A program made the translations under genes and the position numbers. From NCBI RefSeq assembly GCF_018199995.1, contig NZ_CP073579.1:868001-932000 (forward strand): DNA of 64,000 nt. Reading direction: 5' to 3'. The stretch is from Photobacterium sp. GJ3 (lineage in GTDB: Bacteria; Pseudomonadota; Gammaproteobacteria; Enterobacterales; Vibrionaceae). Positions 1-9,571 of this stretch are shown piece by piece (the first letter of the stretch is position 1; each line of letters starts with the position of its first letter). The notes under the pieces are model-generated. The model was not told where the DNA came from, made no database searches, and worked only from the letters and a program-made list of their open reading frames with translations.

Positions 1-174
1 ACGAATCGTGCGCCCTATCCAATCTTTCATCTAATCCGTGAGGACAGCATGGAGAAAGTACTGGCGCACTATCCTGATCCAGAAGCAATACCAGAACAGA
101 ACATTGAGAAGATGAATGCGCTGACCAAGGAAGAAATACGTCAGCTTTTCCCTTACTTAATTAGTAAAAACTAA
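1..174 (+). CDS. C-terminal end of an unidentified protein (5' end outside window)
   Basis: An open frame runs from the first base to a TAA stop, giving about 57 residues that end in FPYLISKN. The fragment is charged and probably helical, with proline-rich turns (PDPEAIPEQ). I do not recognise the family and cannot give a function. A hairpin followed by T residues sits directly after the stop, which supports this being a genuine gene end. Confidence 0.55.
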   Translation, partial: TNRAPYPIFHLIREDSMEKVLAHYPDPEAIPEQNIEKMNALTKEEIRQLFPYLISKN

Positions 175-181
175 TATATTC

Positions 182-205
182 AGCCCGGCAATTGCAGGGC
201 TTTTT
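182..205 (+). terminator. Rho-independent terminator
   Basis: AGCCC and GGGCT pair around a self-complementary GCAATTGC core, followed by five T residues. It lies 8 bp after the stop of the partial first gene. Confidence 0.6.
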
Positions 206-331
206 CATTCTATAACAATGGCCTATGACTCAAAATTGTATCGCGTTCAGACTGAATCCATCCCCGCCTTCAAATGTGTTGGGATTAAGCACCAAGTTAG
301 CTATGATATCTCCTTGACAGGGAATATTGTA

Positions 332-1570
332 ATGCAAACACTCTCATTTTCAGTATTTAGAAACGCTAAAATGCGTTTCGCGCTGCCTTTAGTTCTGGCT
401 ATGGGTACCTTCGCCGTACACGGTGATATTGTGGCCTCGATGTCACATCAGGTTGAAGTGTTGCTGCTGCTTCCCTACATACTCCTGAGTCTGGTCATGA
501 TGCTATGCCAGCCGTTCAATCAGAGTAAAACAGGGATCAGCGCGATGCTGATGCTGCTTGCTTATTATTTGATTCAGCAGAATTTACAGGCACCGCTGGC
601 CCAGTCAAAAACCGGATTAACCTACATTTTACTGGCCATTCTGCTGCCTCTGAACTTGTTTCAGCTTCACTTTATCCCGGAAAGGCGGCTGTTTTCGCGG
701 TTTGGGCTGATCTATCTCGGTATCCTCGGGCTTCAGTTATCCTGGGGGTGGCTGCTGATTAAACATGTGGAACCGGATCAAACCACCAATGTATGGCAAA
801 CCTATTTTTATACATTGGGAGATTTTTCGCCGCTGCCCTTAATCCTGATTCTCATGCTGCTTGCGCTGGCCTGTGCCAGTGCATCAATCATTCTGAAACG
901 AAATCAGGGCTATGATCAGGCCACCTTTATTTGCTTACTCTTTTCCGGGCTGACACTGACTCAGTTTCAGCAACCCTATATATCGAGTATCGCCTTTACT
1001 GTGGCGTCTGGTTTGTTGTTACTCAATCTGATGTCCTGTTCGCATGAACTTGCCTTTATTGATCCGCTGACAGGCATTCCAGGCAGACGGGCAATGGAGA
1101 CAGAGCTGAAGCATCTGGGCAGAACTTATACCCTGGCGATGCTGGATGTGGACCACTTCAAGCAGTTCAACGATAAATACGGCCATAAAACCGGCGATGA
1201 TGTGCTGAGATTGGTGGCTCAGTTTTTACTGAATATCAACATTAAAGCCGATGTTTACCGCTATGGCGGCGAAGAGTTTACGATTCTCTTTAAGGGACGG
1301 CGTAAAAGTCAGTGTATCGAAGCACTGGAAGAACTCCGTGAAGCAATTGCAAACTATCCGATGCATATCCGAGATGTGGAGTCCAGGCCACTCGATGATT
1401 TGGAAGGGAAACGCAAACGCGGCAGTCGGAGAAAAAATGAAACCGTGCAGATCACAGTCAGTATCGGTGTGGCAGACAGTCAGGAAGACTCAAGAACCGC
1501 CAATGTCCTGAAAGTCGCTGATAAAGCACTGTATAAAGCGAAACAACAAGGAAGAAATCAGGTCGCCTGA
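332..1570 (+). CDS. Membrane-anchored diguanylate cyclase (GGDEF domain)
   Basis: The protein makes cyclic di-GMP from two GTP at the inner membrane. The N-terminal two-thirds is very hydrophobic, with several predicted transmembrane helices and no recognised sensor motif. The GGDEF domain follows with DPLTGIPGRR, the metal-binding LDVDHFKQFNDKYGH segment and the active-site YRYGGEEF. The residues just before GGEEF (NIKADVYR) lack the RxxD inhibitory site, so product inhibition through that site is unlikely. I chose the ATG at 332 because an AGGGA-like site precedes it; the frame stays open upstream to an ATG at 218. The input signal cannot be inferred. Confidence 0.85.
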   Translation: MQTLSFSVFRNAKMRFALPLVLAMGTFAVHGDIVASMSHQVEVLLLLPYILLSLVMMLCQPFNQSKTGISAMLMLLAYYLIQQNLQAPLAQSKTGLTYILLAILLPLNLFQLHFIPERRLFSRFGLIYLGILGLQLSWGWLLIKHVEPDQTTNVWQTYFYTLGDFSPLPLILILMLLALACASASIILKRNQGYDQATFICLLFSGLTLTQFQQPYISSIAFTVASGLLLLNLMSCSHELAFIDPLTGIPGRRAMETELKHLGRTYTLAMLDVDHFKQFNDKYGHKTGDDVLRLVAQFLLNINIKADVYRYGGEEFTILFKGRRKSQCIEALEELREAIANYPMHIRDVESRPLDDLEGKRKRGSRRKNETVQITVSIGVADSQEDSRTANVLKVADKALYKAKQQGRNQVA

Positions 1571-1598
1571 TCCAAGCAGCGACCGCTTTCTGTCCAAC

Positions 1599-1640
1599 AC
1601 AACAAAAGCCTTTTCATTAATGATAAGGCTTTTGTTGTTT
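1599..1640. terminator. Bidirectional terminator after the GGDEF gene
   Basis: A 14 bp perfect stem (ACAACAAAAGCCTT paired with AAGGCTTTTGTTGT) encloses a 12 nt loop, with runs of A on the left and T on the right, so it can act in both directions. Confidence 0.7.
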
Positions 1641-1711
1641 CCGGCCCTGTACTTCACTTCCAGAACACCTTCTCTGACAGGCAGATCAACGTTTTGCGAT
1701 TGAACACATAT

Positions 1712-1742
1712 AAAAAAGCCCGGTGAACACACACCGGGCTTT
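1712..1742 (-). terminator. Terminator of the malEFG operon
   Basis: AAAGCCCGGTG pairs with CACCGGGCTTT (11 bp). On the minus strand it is followed by six T residues, so it faces transcripts leaving malG about 165 bp upstream. Confidence 0.7.
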
Positions 1743-1906
1743 GGTTACCAATTCAACCTGCGGTTTGTCTGAAACAAAGAGCAAGTCCAGCTATGCAACG
1801 CCAATAGATTGAGAGAAACATTTAACAGATCGGCGGCCAAACCAATGTTAAACCTTCATCTCCGGGGATGGCCCACCCTAAGTGAACATGGGCCTTCTTG
1901 TTATTT

Positions 1907-2797
1907 TTATCCCTTGACCCCGCCGGCAGTCAGACCGCCGACCAGGAATTTCTGCGCCAGCAAAAACACAATCGTAATCGGCATCGCCGATAATACGGCT
2001 GCGGCTGCAAAATCACCCCACAAGTAGTTTTGCGGATACAGATATTGCTGCATTCCCACAGCCAATGTGTAGGAATTTACATCACGCAATAACAACGATG
2101 CAACAGGAACTTCTGTAACTGCGGCAATGAACGAAAGAATAAACACCACAGCAAGGATAGGTACAGAAAGCGGCAATAAAACCAGTCGAAAGGCCTGCCA
2201 GGGTGTCGCCCCATCCAAGGCGGCGGCTTCTTCCAGAGAGCCGTCAATAGATTCAAAATATCCTTTGATTGTCCACACATGCAACGCAATACCGCCCATA
2301 TAAGCAAAAATCACACCGCCATGCGTGTTCATCCCCAGGAAAGGAACATACGCCCCCAAACGGTCAAACAACGCATACAGTGCAACCAGTGCCAGCACCG
2401 GCGGAAACATCTGTAAAATCAGCATAGCACGCAGAATATGGCTTTTTCCGGCAAACTTCATTCTCGCAAATGCATAAGCACAGGTTGTGGACAAAGCCAC
2501 AATTCCGATTGCCGTTAGCCCTGCGACTTTCACTGAATTCCAAAGCCAGGTCAGAACCGGGAACGGGGGTAAAGTTTTACTCCCGTCGGCATGCTCAACC
2601 GCAATACCCAACGCCAGTTTCCAGTGTTCAAGCGACGGATCGCTCGGAATCAGTTCTCCGGATGCATAATTCCCTTCCCGGAATGAAATCGCGATCACCA
2701 TTAACAGCGGTAACATGATCAGTCCAAGGAAACACCACATTGCAATATGCGTGGCCCATACCCGGTATTTCAACGATTTTGGCTGTACCATTGCCAT
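1907..2797 (-). CDS. malG: Maltose/maltodextrin ABC transporter permease MalG
   Basis: MalG is one of the two inner-membrane subunits of the MalFGK2 importer. The sequence is close to E. coli MalG throughout and keeps the EAA loop ([15 protein letters not shown]) that docks on MalK and the [10 protein letters not shown] tail. Six transmembrane segments are expected. I chose the start MAMVQPKS because it matches the E. coli N-terminus and has a GGGGA site 6 nt upstream; the frame extends 7 codons further. Its start lies 10 bp after the malF stop, consistent with one transcript. Length is 296 residues, as in E. coli. Confidence 0.97.
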   Translation of the reverse strand: MAMVQPKSLKYRVWATHIAMWCFLGLIMLPLLMVIAISFREGNYASGELIPSDPSLEHWKLALGIAVEHADGSKTLPPFPVLTWLWNSVKVAGLTAIGIVALSTTCAYAFARMKFAGKSHILRAMLILQMFPPVLALVALYALFDRLGAYVPFLGMNTHGGVIFAYMGGIALHVWTIKGYFESIDGSLEEAAALDGATPWQAFRLVLLPLSVPILAVVFILSFIAAVTEVPVASLLLRDVNSYTLAVGMQQYLYPQNYLWGDFAAAAVLSAMPITIVFLLAQKFLVGGLTAGGVKG

Positions 2798-2807
2798 GGA
2801 TTTCCCC

Positions 2808-4394
2808 TTACTCAGCATCCAGTTTGGTAAATTTCATATTCAACAGCGACAAGCCACCGACCAGCAGAAAGATGATCGTTGCGATTGCACCCGCCAAACC
2901 AAAGTCTTGCCCGCCTGAGCCTTCAAATGCAATCCGGTAGGTATAACTGACCAACAGGTCGGTATGTCCTGCCGGAACACTGGTTCCAAGCATGTCAGGC
3001 GCACCGTTGGTGAGCAGCTGAATCAACACAAAGTTGTTGAAGTTAAATGCGAACGTAGCGATCAGCAGCGGGATCATCGGTTTCACCAGCATCGGTAAAG
3101 TGATGCGGAAGAAGTTATCCAGCGGCCCTGCGCCATCCATTGCAGATGCTTCATACAAATCATCCGGAATGGCTTTCAACAGCCCCATCGCCAGAATCAT
3201 CATGTAAGGGTAACCCAGCCAGGTGTTGACGATCAGAATCATGGATTTCGCCAGAAACGGATCGGTGAACCAAGATGGACTCAATCCAAACAGACCTTCC
3301 AGCACCTGATTAATTTCACCAAAACTCTGGTTAAATAAGCCTTTGAAAATCAGAATTGAAATAAATGCCGGGACAGCATAAGGCAAGATTAACAGCACCC
3401 GGTACAAGCCCCGCCCTTTGAGGGCTTCCCAGGACACCACCTGCGCGAGCACAACGCCGACGGCCAGTGTGAAGACCACGGTCAGCCCGGCAAATAAAAC
3501 CGTCCAGACAAAAATGCTCAGGAATGGTCCCTGAATTCCGGGATCCGTAAAAATTCGCGTAAAGTTCGCCCAGCCCGCGCTGACAACAAATCCAGGCGAC
3601 ATTGGCTCACCAATAAACTGTCCCTGACTGTCTACTTCCTGATAAAAACCAATGGCTGCATTCGGCTGATAGACCTGCTGCGATTTTTGATTGATCAGTG
3701 TCTCCCCGTCGCTCTGCAACGCATACAGCGGCTGACTGGCGGCAAACTTGCGCAGTCCGGACATGGTCAATTGTTCGCCGTTCGGTAACACTGCAGCCAC
3801 TTCACTCAATTGCTGACGATGCTGAATTACAGTTTTCAGCGGTGCTTTCGGCGAGGATGGCATTGATGCCTGACGAAGTGATACAGCACCGCTCAGCGTT
3901 GTCAGATCAACCGGATCACTGACAAAAACGCCTTCATCGGTTTCCAGTGCCAGCTGATATAGGTTGTCCTGCCCGTAGAGTGAAAACTGATAGCTTTCTC
4001 CGGATTGAAACCGTTGTGCCATCAACACCGATTGAGCGCGTTCAAAACTCAGCTGATTCGTACCGCTGTAGTTCGTAAACGCCAGACCTATGGTATACAC
4101 CAGCGGAAAGATGATGAACAGAATCATCCCGGCCACGCCGGGGAAAATATATCGGTGCGCGTAAGTCCGCTTTCGGGCAAACACATAAACGCCAAGCGAA
4201 GTCAGGATCAGGGTCAGTAACGCAAAAGCATACTCAGCACGCGCATACATCAAGATGATCGCGTAGCCATTCAGGATGCTGATCCCGCCCAGCGCGGCCC
4301 ATTTCAATCCAGCTCTGAATGCGGGCTTTTTCTCAGAAGTTTTAGTCATATCAGTCGCATCAAGCGTGATTTCGGCAATAGGTTGAGGCTGCAT
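2808..4394 (-). CDS. malF: Maltose/maltodextrin ABC transporter permease MalF
   Basis: MalF pairs with MalG in the inner membrane. The 528-residue product is family length and shows the large periplasmic P2 domain after the second or third membrane segment, then the EAA loop ([16 protein letters not shown]). Strongly conserved stretches include FNQSFGEIN and [18 protein letters not shown]. The start ATG has GAGGAAAG upstream. It lies 61 bp after malE with an mRNA hairpin between, and immediately before malG. Confidence 0.97.
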   Translation of the reverse strand: MQPQPIAEITLDATDMTKTSEKKPAFRAGLKWAALGGISILNGYAIILMYARAEYAFALLTLILTSLGVYVFARKRTYAHRYIFPGVAGMILFIIFPLVYTIGLAFTNYSGTNQLSFERAQSVLMAQRFQSGESYQFSLYGQDNLYQLALETDEGVFVSDPVDLTTLSGAVSLRQASMPSSPKAPLKTVIQHRQQLSEVAAVLPNGEQLTMSGLRKFAASQPLYALQSDGETLINQKSQQVYQPNAAIGFYQEVDSQGQFIGEPMSPGFVVSAGWANFTRIFTDPGIQGPFLSIFVWTVLFAGLTVVFTLAVGVVLAQVVSWEALKGRGLYRVLLILPYAVPAFISILIFKGLFNQSFGEINQVLEGLFGLSPSWFTDPFLAKSMILIVNTWLGYPYMMILAMGLLKAIPDDLYEASAMDGAGPLDNFFRITLPMLVKPMIPLLIATFAFNFNNFVLIQLLTNGAPDMLGTSVPAGHTDLLVSYTYRIAFEGSGGQDFGLAGAIATIIFLLVGGLSLLNMKFTKLDAE

Positions 4395-4422
4395 GCGCTT
4401 TCCTCGCAGTACGTCAGAGGAA

Positions 4423-4444
4423 GGAGCAGACGAACGCCTGCTCC
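4423..4444 (-). promoter_or_regulatory. Intercistronic stem-loop between malE and malF
   Basis: GGAGCAG pairs with CTGCTCC around an 8 nt loop. There is no T run, so it looks like an mRNA stabiliser or attenuating hairpin rather than a full terminator. A structure at this point would keep malE expressed above malFG, as REP elements do in E. coli; that role is inferred from position. Confidence 0.5.
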
Positions 4445-4455
4445 GATAGGTCAGT

Positions 4456-5637
4456 TTACTTGGTCATTCGGTCTGCGACCGTATTCAGTGCTTCTTCAAC
4501 AGACTGGCGACCGTTCACGACGTTATTGATTGCAGCTTTCTCGGCATACCAGAAAGACGACATCTGCGGAATATTCGGCATTACTTCACCGTTCATGGCG
4601 TTCGCCATTGTGGCAGAGATACGCGCATCTGCACTTAGTTCTTCCTGGAATGAATTCAGTGCAACGGCGCCCAGCGGCGTATCATTGTTCACTTTACGCA
4701 GACCATCGTTGGTCAGCAGATAGTTCTCCAGAAACTCCACGGCCAGATCTTTGTTTGGTGATGCAGAGCTGATGCCTGCGGTCAGAACGCCGACAAAAGG
4801 TTTAGACGGATTACCATTGAGTTTCGGCAGTAACGCGACACCATAATTGATGCCTGCTTTATCAATGTTCGCCCAAGACCAGGGACCATTAATCGTCATG
4901 GCAACTTCGCCTTTGTTGAAACCCGCTTCTGCAATCGCGTAGTCAACGTCCGGGGCAATCACACCCTTCTCAACCAGGCTTTTTACAAAAGTCATGGAAC
5001 GCTTGGCGCCTGCATTGTTCACACCCACATCTTTTGCATCATAACCAGATGCGGTGAATTTAAAGGCATAACCACCGTCAGCAGCCAGCAGCGGCCAGGT
5101 AAAGAAAGGTTCCTGCAGATTCCACATGACAGCACGCTTGCCCTGTTGCTTCAGCTTGGCATCCAAAGCCGCGACGTCCTCCCAGTTTTTCGGTGGCTCT
5201 GGCAACAGATCTTTATTGTAAATCAACGACAACGCTTCAACCGCAACCGGATAACCGACATACTTGCCGTTATAAGAAACCGCATCCCAGGTGAAATCAG
5301 CAAATTGACTGCGAAACGCATCTGAAGGCTTCACTTCAGTCAGCAGGCCCGCCTGCGCATACCCGCCAAAACGATCGTGCGCCCAGAACACAATGTCCGG
5401 GCCATCACCGGTTGAAGCCAGTTGAGGAAATTTTTCTTCCAGCTTGTCCGGGTGTTCGACCGTCACTTTGATGCCAGTGTCGGCTTCAAATCGTTGACCC
5501 ACTTCGGCCAGGCCGTTATAGCCTTTATCACCATTGATCCAGATGGTCAGTTGCCCTTCTTCAATCGCTGCGTGGGCAGAGACAGAACCAAGAGCGGCAA
5601 GGGTACAGAGTGCGACAGTACTGAGGACTTTCTTCAT
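4456..5637 (-). CDS. malE: Periplasmic maltose/maltodextrin-binding protein MalE
   Basis: MalE captures maltodextrins in the periplasm and delivers them to MalFGK2. The N-terminus [23 protein letters not shown] is a typical Sec signal peptide, followed by the mature start [19 protein letters not shown], very like E. coli MBP. The family motifs [19 protein letters not shown] and [19 protein letters not shown] are present. The start at 5637 has AAGGATATAACA upstream; the frame is open 17 codons further but that extension would disrupt the signal peptide. It is the first gene of malEFG. Confidence 0.97.
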   Translation of the reverse strand: MKKVLSTVALCTLAALGSVSAHAAIEEGQLTIWINGDKGYNGLAEVGQRFEADTGIKVTVEHPDKLEEKFPQLASTGDGPDIVFWAHDRFGGYAQAGLLTEVKPSDAFRSQFADFTWDAVSYNGKYVGYPVAVEALSLIYNKDLLPEPPKNWEDVAALDAKLKQQGKRAVMWNLQEPFFTWPLLAADGGYAFKFTASGYDAKDVGVNNAGAKRSMTFVKSLVEKGVIAPDVDYAIAEAGFNKGEVAMTINGPWSWANIDKAGINYGVALLPKLNGNPSKPFVGVLTAGISSASPNKDLAVEFLENYLLTNDGLRKVNNDTPLGAVALNSFQEELSADARISATMANAMNGEVMPNIPQMSSFWYAEKAAINNVVNGRQSVEEALNTVADRMTK

Positions 5638-5877
5638 TGTTATATCCTTCCAGATGGTTATCGTTGCAGTTTTGAACAGGCAACACATTATCCAGCCTCT
5701 ATCATCTCTGAGTCATTCTGATGAGGCATCATCCTAAGCGCTACGCCCCCACCACTGTGTATAAAAAGCGTGATCAACGTCATCAGCATCAGTGACCCAC
5801 TTCTAAAAAACGCATCTATTCGTGATGGGGCGCACATAGTACTTGCAATGATTTCATCTGGCAGTACAACAGGCCGT

Positions 5878-5940
5878 AAAGTGTGATCCAAATACTCCTC
5901 CCCCTCTCATCCCCTGAGAAGAATGCTGTAAGGAGGATGT
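5878..5940. promoter_or_regulatory. MalT-like boxes and CRP-like half-site in the malE-malK divergent promoter
   Basis: The 603 bp between malE and malK holds no gene. AAAGTGTGATCC at 5878-5889 includes a CRP half-site. It is followed 5 bp later by CTCCTCCCC (5895) and CTCATCCCC (5906), which read on the minus strand as GGGGAGGAG and GGGGATGAG, close to the MalT consensus GGGGA[TG]GAGG. GGAGGATGT at 5932 is a further MalT-like box in the opposite orientation. The same layout recurs upstream of the maltoporin gene. MalT itself is not in this window. Confidence 0.7.
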
Positions 5941-6240
5941 TATCAGCAAGTGGCTCATACACAATTCAACGACCCTCAACGAGGCTTGAGCTTGTTCAGC
6001 AGGATCACTGCTGCTGTATTGTTGACTGTTGCTGCACATTGCAGCTTAGATGCCCGCCACTTGGCATCGCACTGAACAGGATTGCTTGGGGAAGTCTCTC
6101 CTGTTGATCATGGGTAGCTGCCGTTCAACTGCCGCTGTACTTTTGGGCGCTACCCTGTTTTTTCTTCACCGACTTTGAGCAGTTCGCTTGCAGGCAATCC
6201 GCCTGAAGCGGGCTGGAAACAACTGATAGAGGGAAGCCGG

Positions 6241-7350
6241 ATGGCAAGTGTCACTTTACGTAATGTCTGTAAAGCATATGGCGAAAACCTGATTTCGAAA
6301 AATGTCGACCTGGACATTGCTGAAGGCGAATTTGTCGTCTTCGTTGGCCCGTCAGGCTGTGGTAAATCCACACTGCTCCGTTGTATTGCAGGCCTTGAAG
6401 AGATCACTTCAGGCGATTTGTACATCGGCGAACAACGCATGAATGACATTCCTCCCGCTCAACGTGGTGTGGGGATGGTCTTCCAATCCTACGCGCTGTA
6501 CCCGCACCTGAATCTGTTCGATAACATGTCATTCGGGATGAAGCTGGCCCGCGCTGATAAAGAGGAAACACGTAAACGTGTGGCGCACGCTGCTGATATT
6601 CTTCAGCTCGGCCACTTACTGGAGCGGAAACCGAAAGCATTGTCTGGCGGACAGCGCCAGCGTGTCGCCATTGGGCGGACACTGGTCGCACAGCCTAAAG
6701 TTTTCCTGCTGGATGAACCACTGTCAAACCTGGATGCTGCACTGCGTGTCCAGATGCGAATCGAAATCGCCAAACTGCACAAGCAACTGGGCAGCACCAT
6801 GATCTACGTGACGCACGATCAGGTCGAAGCCATGACGATGGCAAACAAGATTGTGGTTCTTGATGGTGGCGCCGTTTCTCAGGTTGGAAAGCCACTGGAG
6901 CTGTACCACTACCCGGAAAACCGCTTCGTTGCCGGATTTATCGGCTCACCGAAAATGAACTTCATCAGTGTATTCGTCGAGCAGGTAGAAGATGAACGCG
7001 TGATGGTTCAACTGGCCAACGGTACAGCCTTCTGGATTCCTGTCGACGGCAGCTCAGTGACCCGAGGCGATCGGATGTCGCTCGGCATTCGACCGGAGCA
7101 CCTGACGACGGCAGAAGAAGGCGACGCAGTTGTTGAAGGTAAGATTCAGGTGGTTGAAAAACTAGGGCATGAAACGCAGGTCTATCTCAATCTGAAAGGT
7201 GTTGATGCCGACTTTATCTATCGTCAGCCGGATATTCTGGATGTCGAATCCGGCGAAACACTGCGTGTCGGCATTCCGGCATATCGCTGTCACCTGTTCC
7301 ATCGTGACGGCCAAGCCTGTCGTCGCTTGTATCGGGAAAAAGGGGTCTGA
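6241..7350 (+). CDS. malK: Maltose/maltodextrin ABC transporter ATPase MalK
   Basis: MalK is the cytoplasmic ATPase of the maltose importer, and in E. coli it also restrains MalT. It has the Walker A motif GPSGCGKST, signature LSGGQRQR, Walker B VFLLDEP, H-loop THDQVEAMT, and the C-terminal regulatory domain with [10 protein letters not shown] and LGIRPEHL. The start at 6241 reproduces the conserved N-terminus MASVTL and follows GAGGGAAG. The gene is divergent from malE, has 369 residues, and is not followed by lamB as it is in E. coli; the maltoporin lies 26 kb away. Confidence 0.97.
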   Translation: MASVTLRNVCKAYGENLISKNVDLDIAEGEFVVFVGPSGCGKSTLLRCIAGLEEITSGDLYIGEQRMNDIPPAQRGVGMVFQSYALYPHLNLFDNMSFGMKLARADKEETRKRVAHAADILQLGHLLERKPKALSGGQRQRVAIGRTLVAQPKVFLLDEPLSNLDAALRVQMRIEIAKLHKQLGSTMIYVTHDQVEAMTMANKIVVLDGGAVSQVGKPLELYHYPENRFVAGFIGSPKMNFISVFVEQVEDERVMVQLANGTAFWIPVDGSSVTRGDRMSLGIRPEHLTTAEEGDAVVEGKIQVVEKLGHETQVYLNLKGVDADFIYRQPDILDVESGETLRVGIPAYRCHLFHRDGQACRRLYREKGV

Positions 7351-7384
7351 TCCCATCGACAATGCCAATCAGCCACAGAAAGTC

Positions 7385-7411
7385 ACGGGTATCCTTCAAG
7401 GTACCCGTTTT
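7385..7411 (+). terminator. Terminator after malK
   Basis: ACGGGTA/TACCCGT stem with an inner CCT/AGG extension (one bulged T), then four T residues, 35 bp after the malK stop. Confidence 0.7.
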
Positions 7412-7559
7412 CATATCTGCAGATTATAAAGACCCCGCCTCTTTCAAACCGATCGGAATGAACAAGGCCGCTAATTTACATTAAGATTGGTAGTGGGGAT
7501 GTGTCAGGAAGACGCCGCCTGACACTGATTGCGACACTGTTCATGAGTCGGAGGTCACA

Positions 7560-7745
7560 ATGAGTATCAGAGAACGCATTGAAGACATCGAACAACGCCT
7601 CACTGCTGCTTATCAGGAAGGGGACTATCAGCAGGTCAGGATGCTGGAGAACCAATTGAAAGAAATTCGGGGTCACCAGAGTATCGTGGATGACAGAGAG
7701 CCATACTCACCGGAAGGTCGATTCTATCCCGATGATGGGGAATAA
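7560..7745 (+). CDS. Small coiled-coil-like hypothetical protein
   Basis: A 61-residue protein. The first 40 residues (IRERIEDIEQRLTAAY, then QQVRMLENQLKEI) have heptad-like hydrophobic spacing suggesting a coiled coil; the acidic tail ends FYPDDGE. There is no signal peptide or cysteine. A GGAGGT site lies 6 nt before the ATG, which is the best evidence that it is expressed. The family is not recognised. It stands alone, convergent with the next minus-strand gene. Confidence 0.6.
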   Translation: MSIRERIEDIEQRLTAAYQEGDYQQVRMLENQLKEIRGHQSIVDDREPYSPEGRFYPDDGE

Positions 7746-7847
7746 CCCCTCAAACTTCATTACTTCAGTCCGGCACAACTGCCGGGCTGAGATTTCAGTC
7801 GTCTTGATGAGGTCATCGCTTCCAGCTCCCCTCGTTGAACAGAAAGT

Positions 7848-8207
7848 TTACGGATTGTTAAAATCAATCTCTAAGGTTTGAAAATAACAAATTATCTCCA
7901 TGCCAACAGACGGCACGATGTATAAAATGAAACAATCAATGTCAAACACAGAGATACCGAGCTTCTTTTTACAGTAATTTAAGTCGTCTGAGGGCGTTTC
8001 CTCGTTGAATATGCAGGCATCAAGAATGACATTCTGAAGCATCATGCCAGAACCATGATATTGTTTGACACCACTCAGATGGCACATCAATGCCTGACCT
8101 TGGTTCGGATCTCTCAGAGAGAGATCGACAATTCTCAGATAGGGATCAACGTGTATTGTGCTGATTTCCCAATCATGTAAATCAGGTAACCGCCAAGTCT
8201 CATTCAT
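7848..8207 (-). CDS. Hypothetical protein, second gene of a two-gene unit
   Basis: A 119-residue soluble protein, rich in beta-prone segments (WEISTIHVDPYLRIVDLSL), with no signal peptide or membrane segment. A GGGGGT site precedes the ATG. It begins 34 bp after the stop of the upstream minus-strand gene, so the two are probably co-transcribed. Size and composition resemble proteins such as immunity factors found near polymorphic toxin loci, but no toxin gene is adjacent and the family is not recognised. The function is unknown. Confidence 0.6.
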   Translation of the reverse strand: MNETWRLPDLHDWEISTIHVDPYLRIVDLSLRDPNQGQALMCHLSGVKQYHGSGMMLQNVILDACIFNEETPSDDLNYCKKKLGISVFDIDCFILYIVPSVGMEIICYFQTLEIDFNNP

Positions 8208-8241
8208 TGATAACCCCCAGATTCAGAATCCACGTTCCCAT

Positions 8242-8871
8242 TCAATCGTCTACACGCATCACTAAATAGCTTTCGCCATCGAAGATCCCAAGAATGAGCA
8301 CTTGAATGTTGTCCAGAACCTCAGAAATAAAACGGTCAATATCGTCGATACAATCAACCTCAGCATCGAACAGCACACATAAGAAATGCCAACTGAGTTT
8401 GGTGGCATAAATTAACGACAGTAAATCTTTTTCAGAATCAATCATAGATTGACTGACAAAATGATAAGCGACGTCATGGAAAATAAAGCCATGGGAATGA
8501 CCATGCATGAACTCACTCCCATTTGCCATCACATCATCAAAGAGGCAGCTTAAATGTTCTTCTTTGAGTAACTCTTTTATAAAACAGGATAACCAGAGAC
8601 TTGAATCAACGACTTTCACAACGCCAGATTCATGTTGATTTTCTTTGTGGTTCTGACTGAATACACCACCACAATTCAGGTTAATCTGGTGAGTCATATG
8701 ATAATTATCTGGGACAATGACCTTACAATTAAATCGTCTATTTCTAATCGTTTCAATTAACTTCTTTTGAAATCCATTCCGTCCATCCAAATAATCACGG
8801 ATATACTTTCTCCCGTGTGACAGATCGATATTCATCAGTTTCACATCATTGCCTGTGTTAAACTTTTCCAT
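8242..8871 (-). CDS. Hypothetical protein, first gene of a two-gene unit
   Basis: A 209-residue, slightly acidic soluble protein with no transmembrane helix. It contains a His-rich stretch (EFMHGHSHGF) and ends with beta-prone EVLDNIQVLILGIFDGESYLVMRV. There is no known domain that I can name. It is AT-richer than the mal genes, as is its downstream partner, suggesting acquisition by transfer. The start ATG follows TTCAGAG, a weak ribosome site. Confidence 0.6.
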   Translation of the reverse strand: MEKFNTGNDVKLMNIDLSHGRKYIRDYLDGRNGFQKKLIETIRNRRFNCKVIVPDNYHMTHQINLNCGGVFSQNHKENQHESGVVKVVDSSLWLSCFIKELLKEEHLSCLFDDVMANGSEFMHGHSHGFIFHDVAYHFVSQSMIDSEKDLLSLIYATKLSWHFLCVLFDAEVDCIDDIDRFISEVLDNIQVLILGIFDGESYLVMRVDD

Positions 8872-9571
8872 CTCTGAATCAATCCTCCATACTGGTTCGC
8901 CTCAGACACTCAACGACATACAGAATCATCGAATCACGACTTTCAATAATCAAGCTGACCTAACCTGACCATCTTATTTATTTGAGTACCTATCCCGATG
9001 TAATCAGTGCACAGTCATGCCATAGCTGAGTCTTGAGGATTTGCTCTATCTGAAACAGTGTAACAAGTTTGTAGTTTTCTTCTTTTCTTTTGATGAAACA
9101 TGGAAACACCCAATAAAAAATGCGTTGTAATTGCGTATCGCCGGGAAACTCCATAGGAAAGTATGACTCAAAGACAAAACTTGATAAGTCGACACCAAAT
9201 ACTCAAAGCCTCTGTCACAACCACCTTGGTTCACTGCGTTGTACCAGCTGTCGATAGAAGCATCATCAAGCCAGTTCAGTGGCTGCTCTGCTGTTCCCCT
9301 GGGTTGCTATCTGTAACTGATTTGGCCTTCGGTGTTAATCTGTGTTCCCTTCCGATATGAGTGAGATATTCACTATTTTTTCTCTAATTCCCTTGAGTAA
9401 GTTTTTCTCTATAAATTCAAAGTCGCTCTATCCTTATGCCTGCATTTATCTTAGTGAACTTTGAAATTTTGTAATGATCATTCTCATGATTTAAACATAC
9501 ACGGGAAACATGATTACCTATACATATAGGATAAAAAATTTAACCCTCAAAATAAAAGTTAAGGAATGAAC
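8872..9571. other. 700 bp without a convincing gene; possible decayed coding fragment
   Basis: No ORF here has both a good start and a ribosome site. On the minus strand around 9180-9290 a short open stretch reads like protein (NWLDDASIDSWYNAVNQGG, then CDRGFEYLVST) but it lacks a start and ends in low-complexity sequence, so it may be the remnant of a lost gene. The last 150 bp are AT-rich and presumably hold the promoter of the patatin gene. A weak Fur-like match (12 of 19 to the consensus) lies at 9470-9488. Confidence 0.4.

Noticed and set aside
9163..9360. 65-residue plus-strand ORF upstream of the patatin gene
   Set aside because: No ribosome site and no protein-like features; the opposite strand looks more like a decayed coding fragment.
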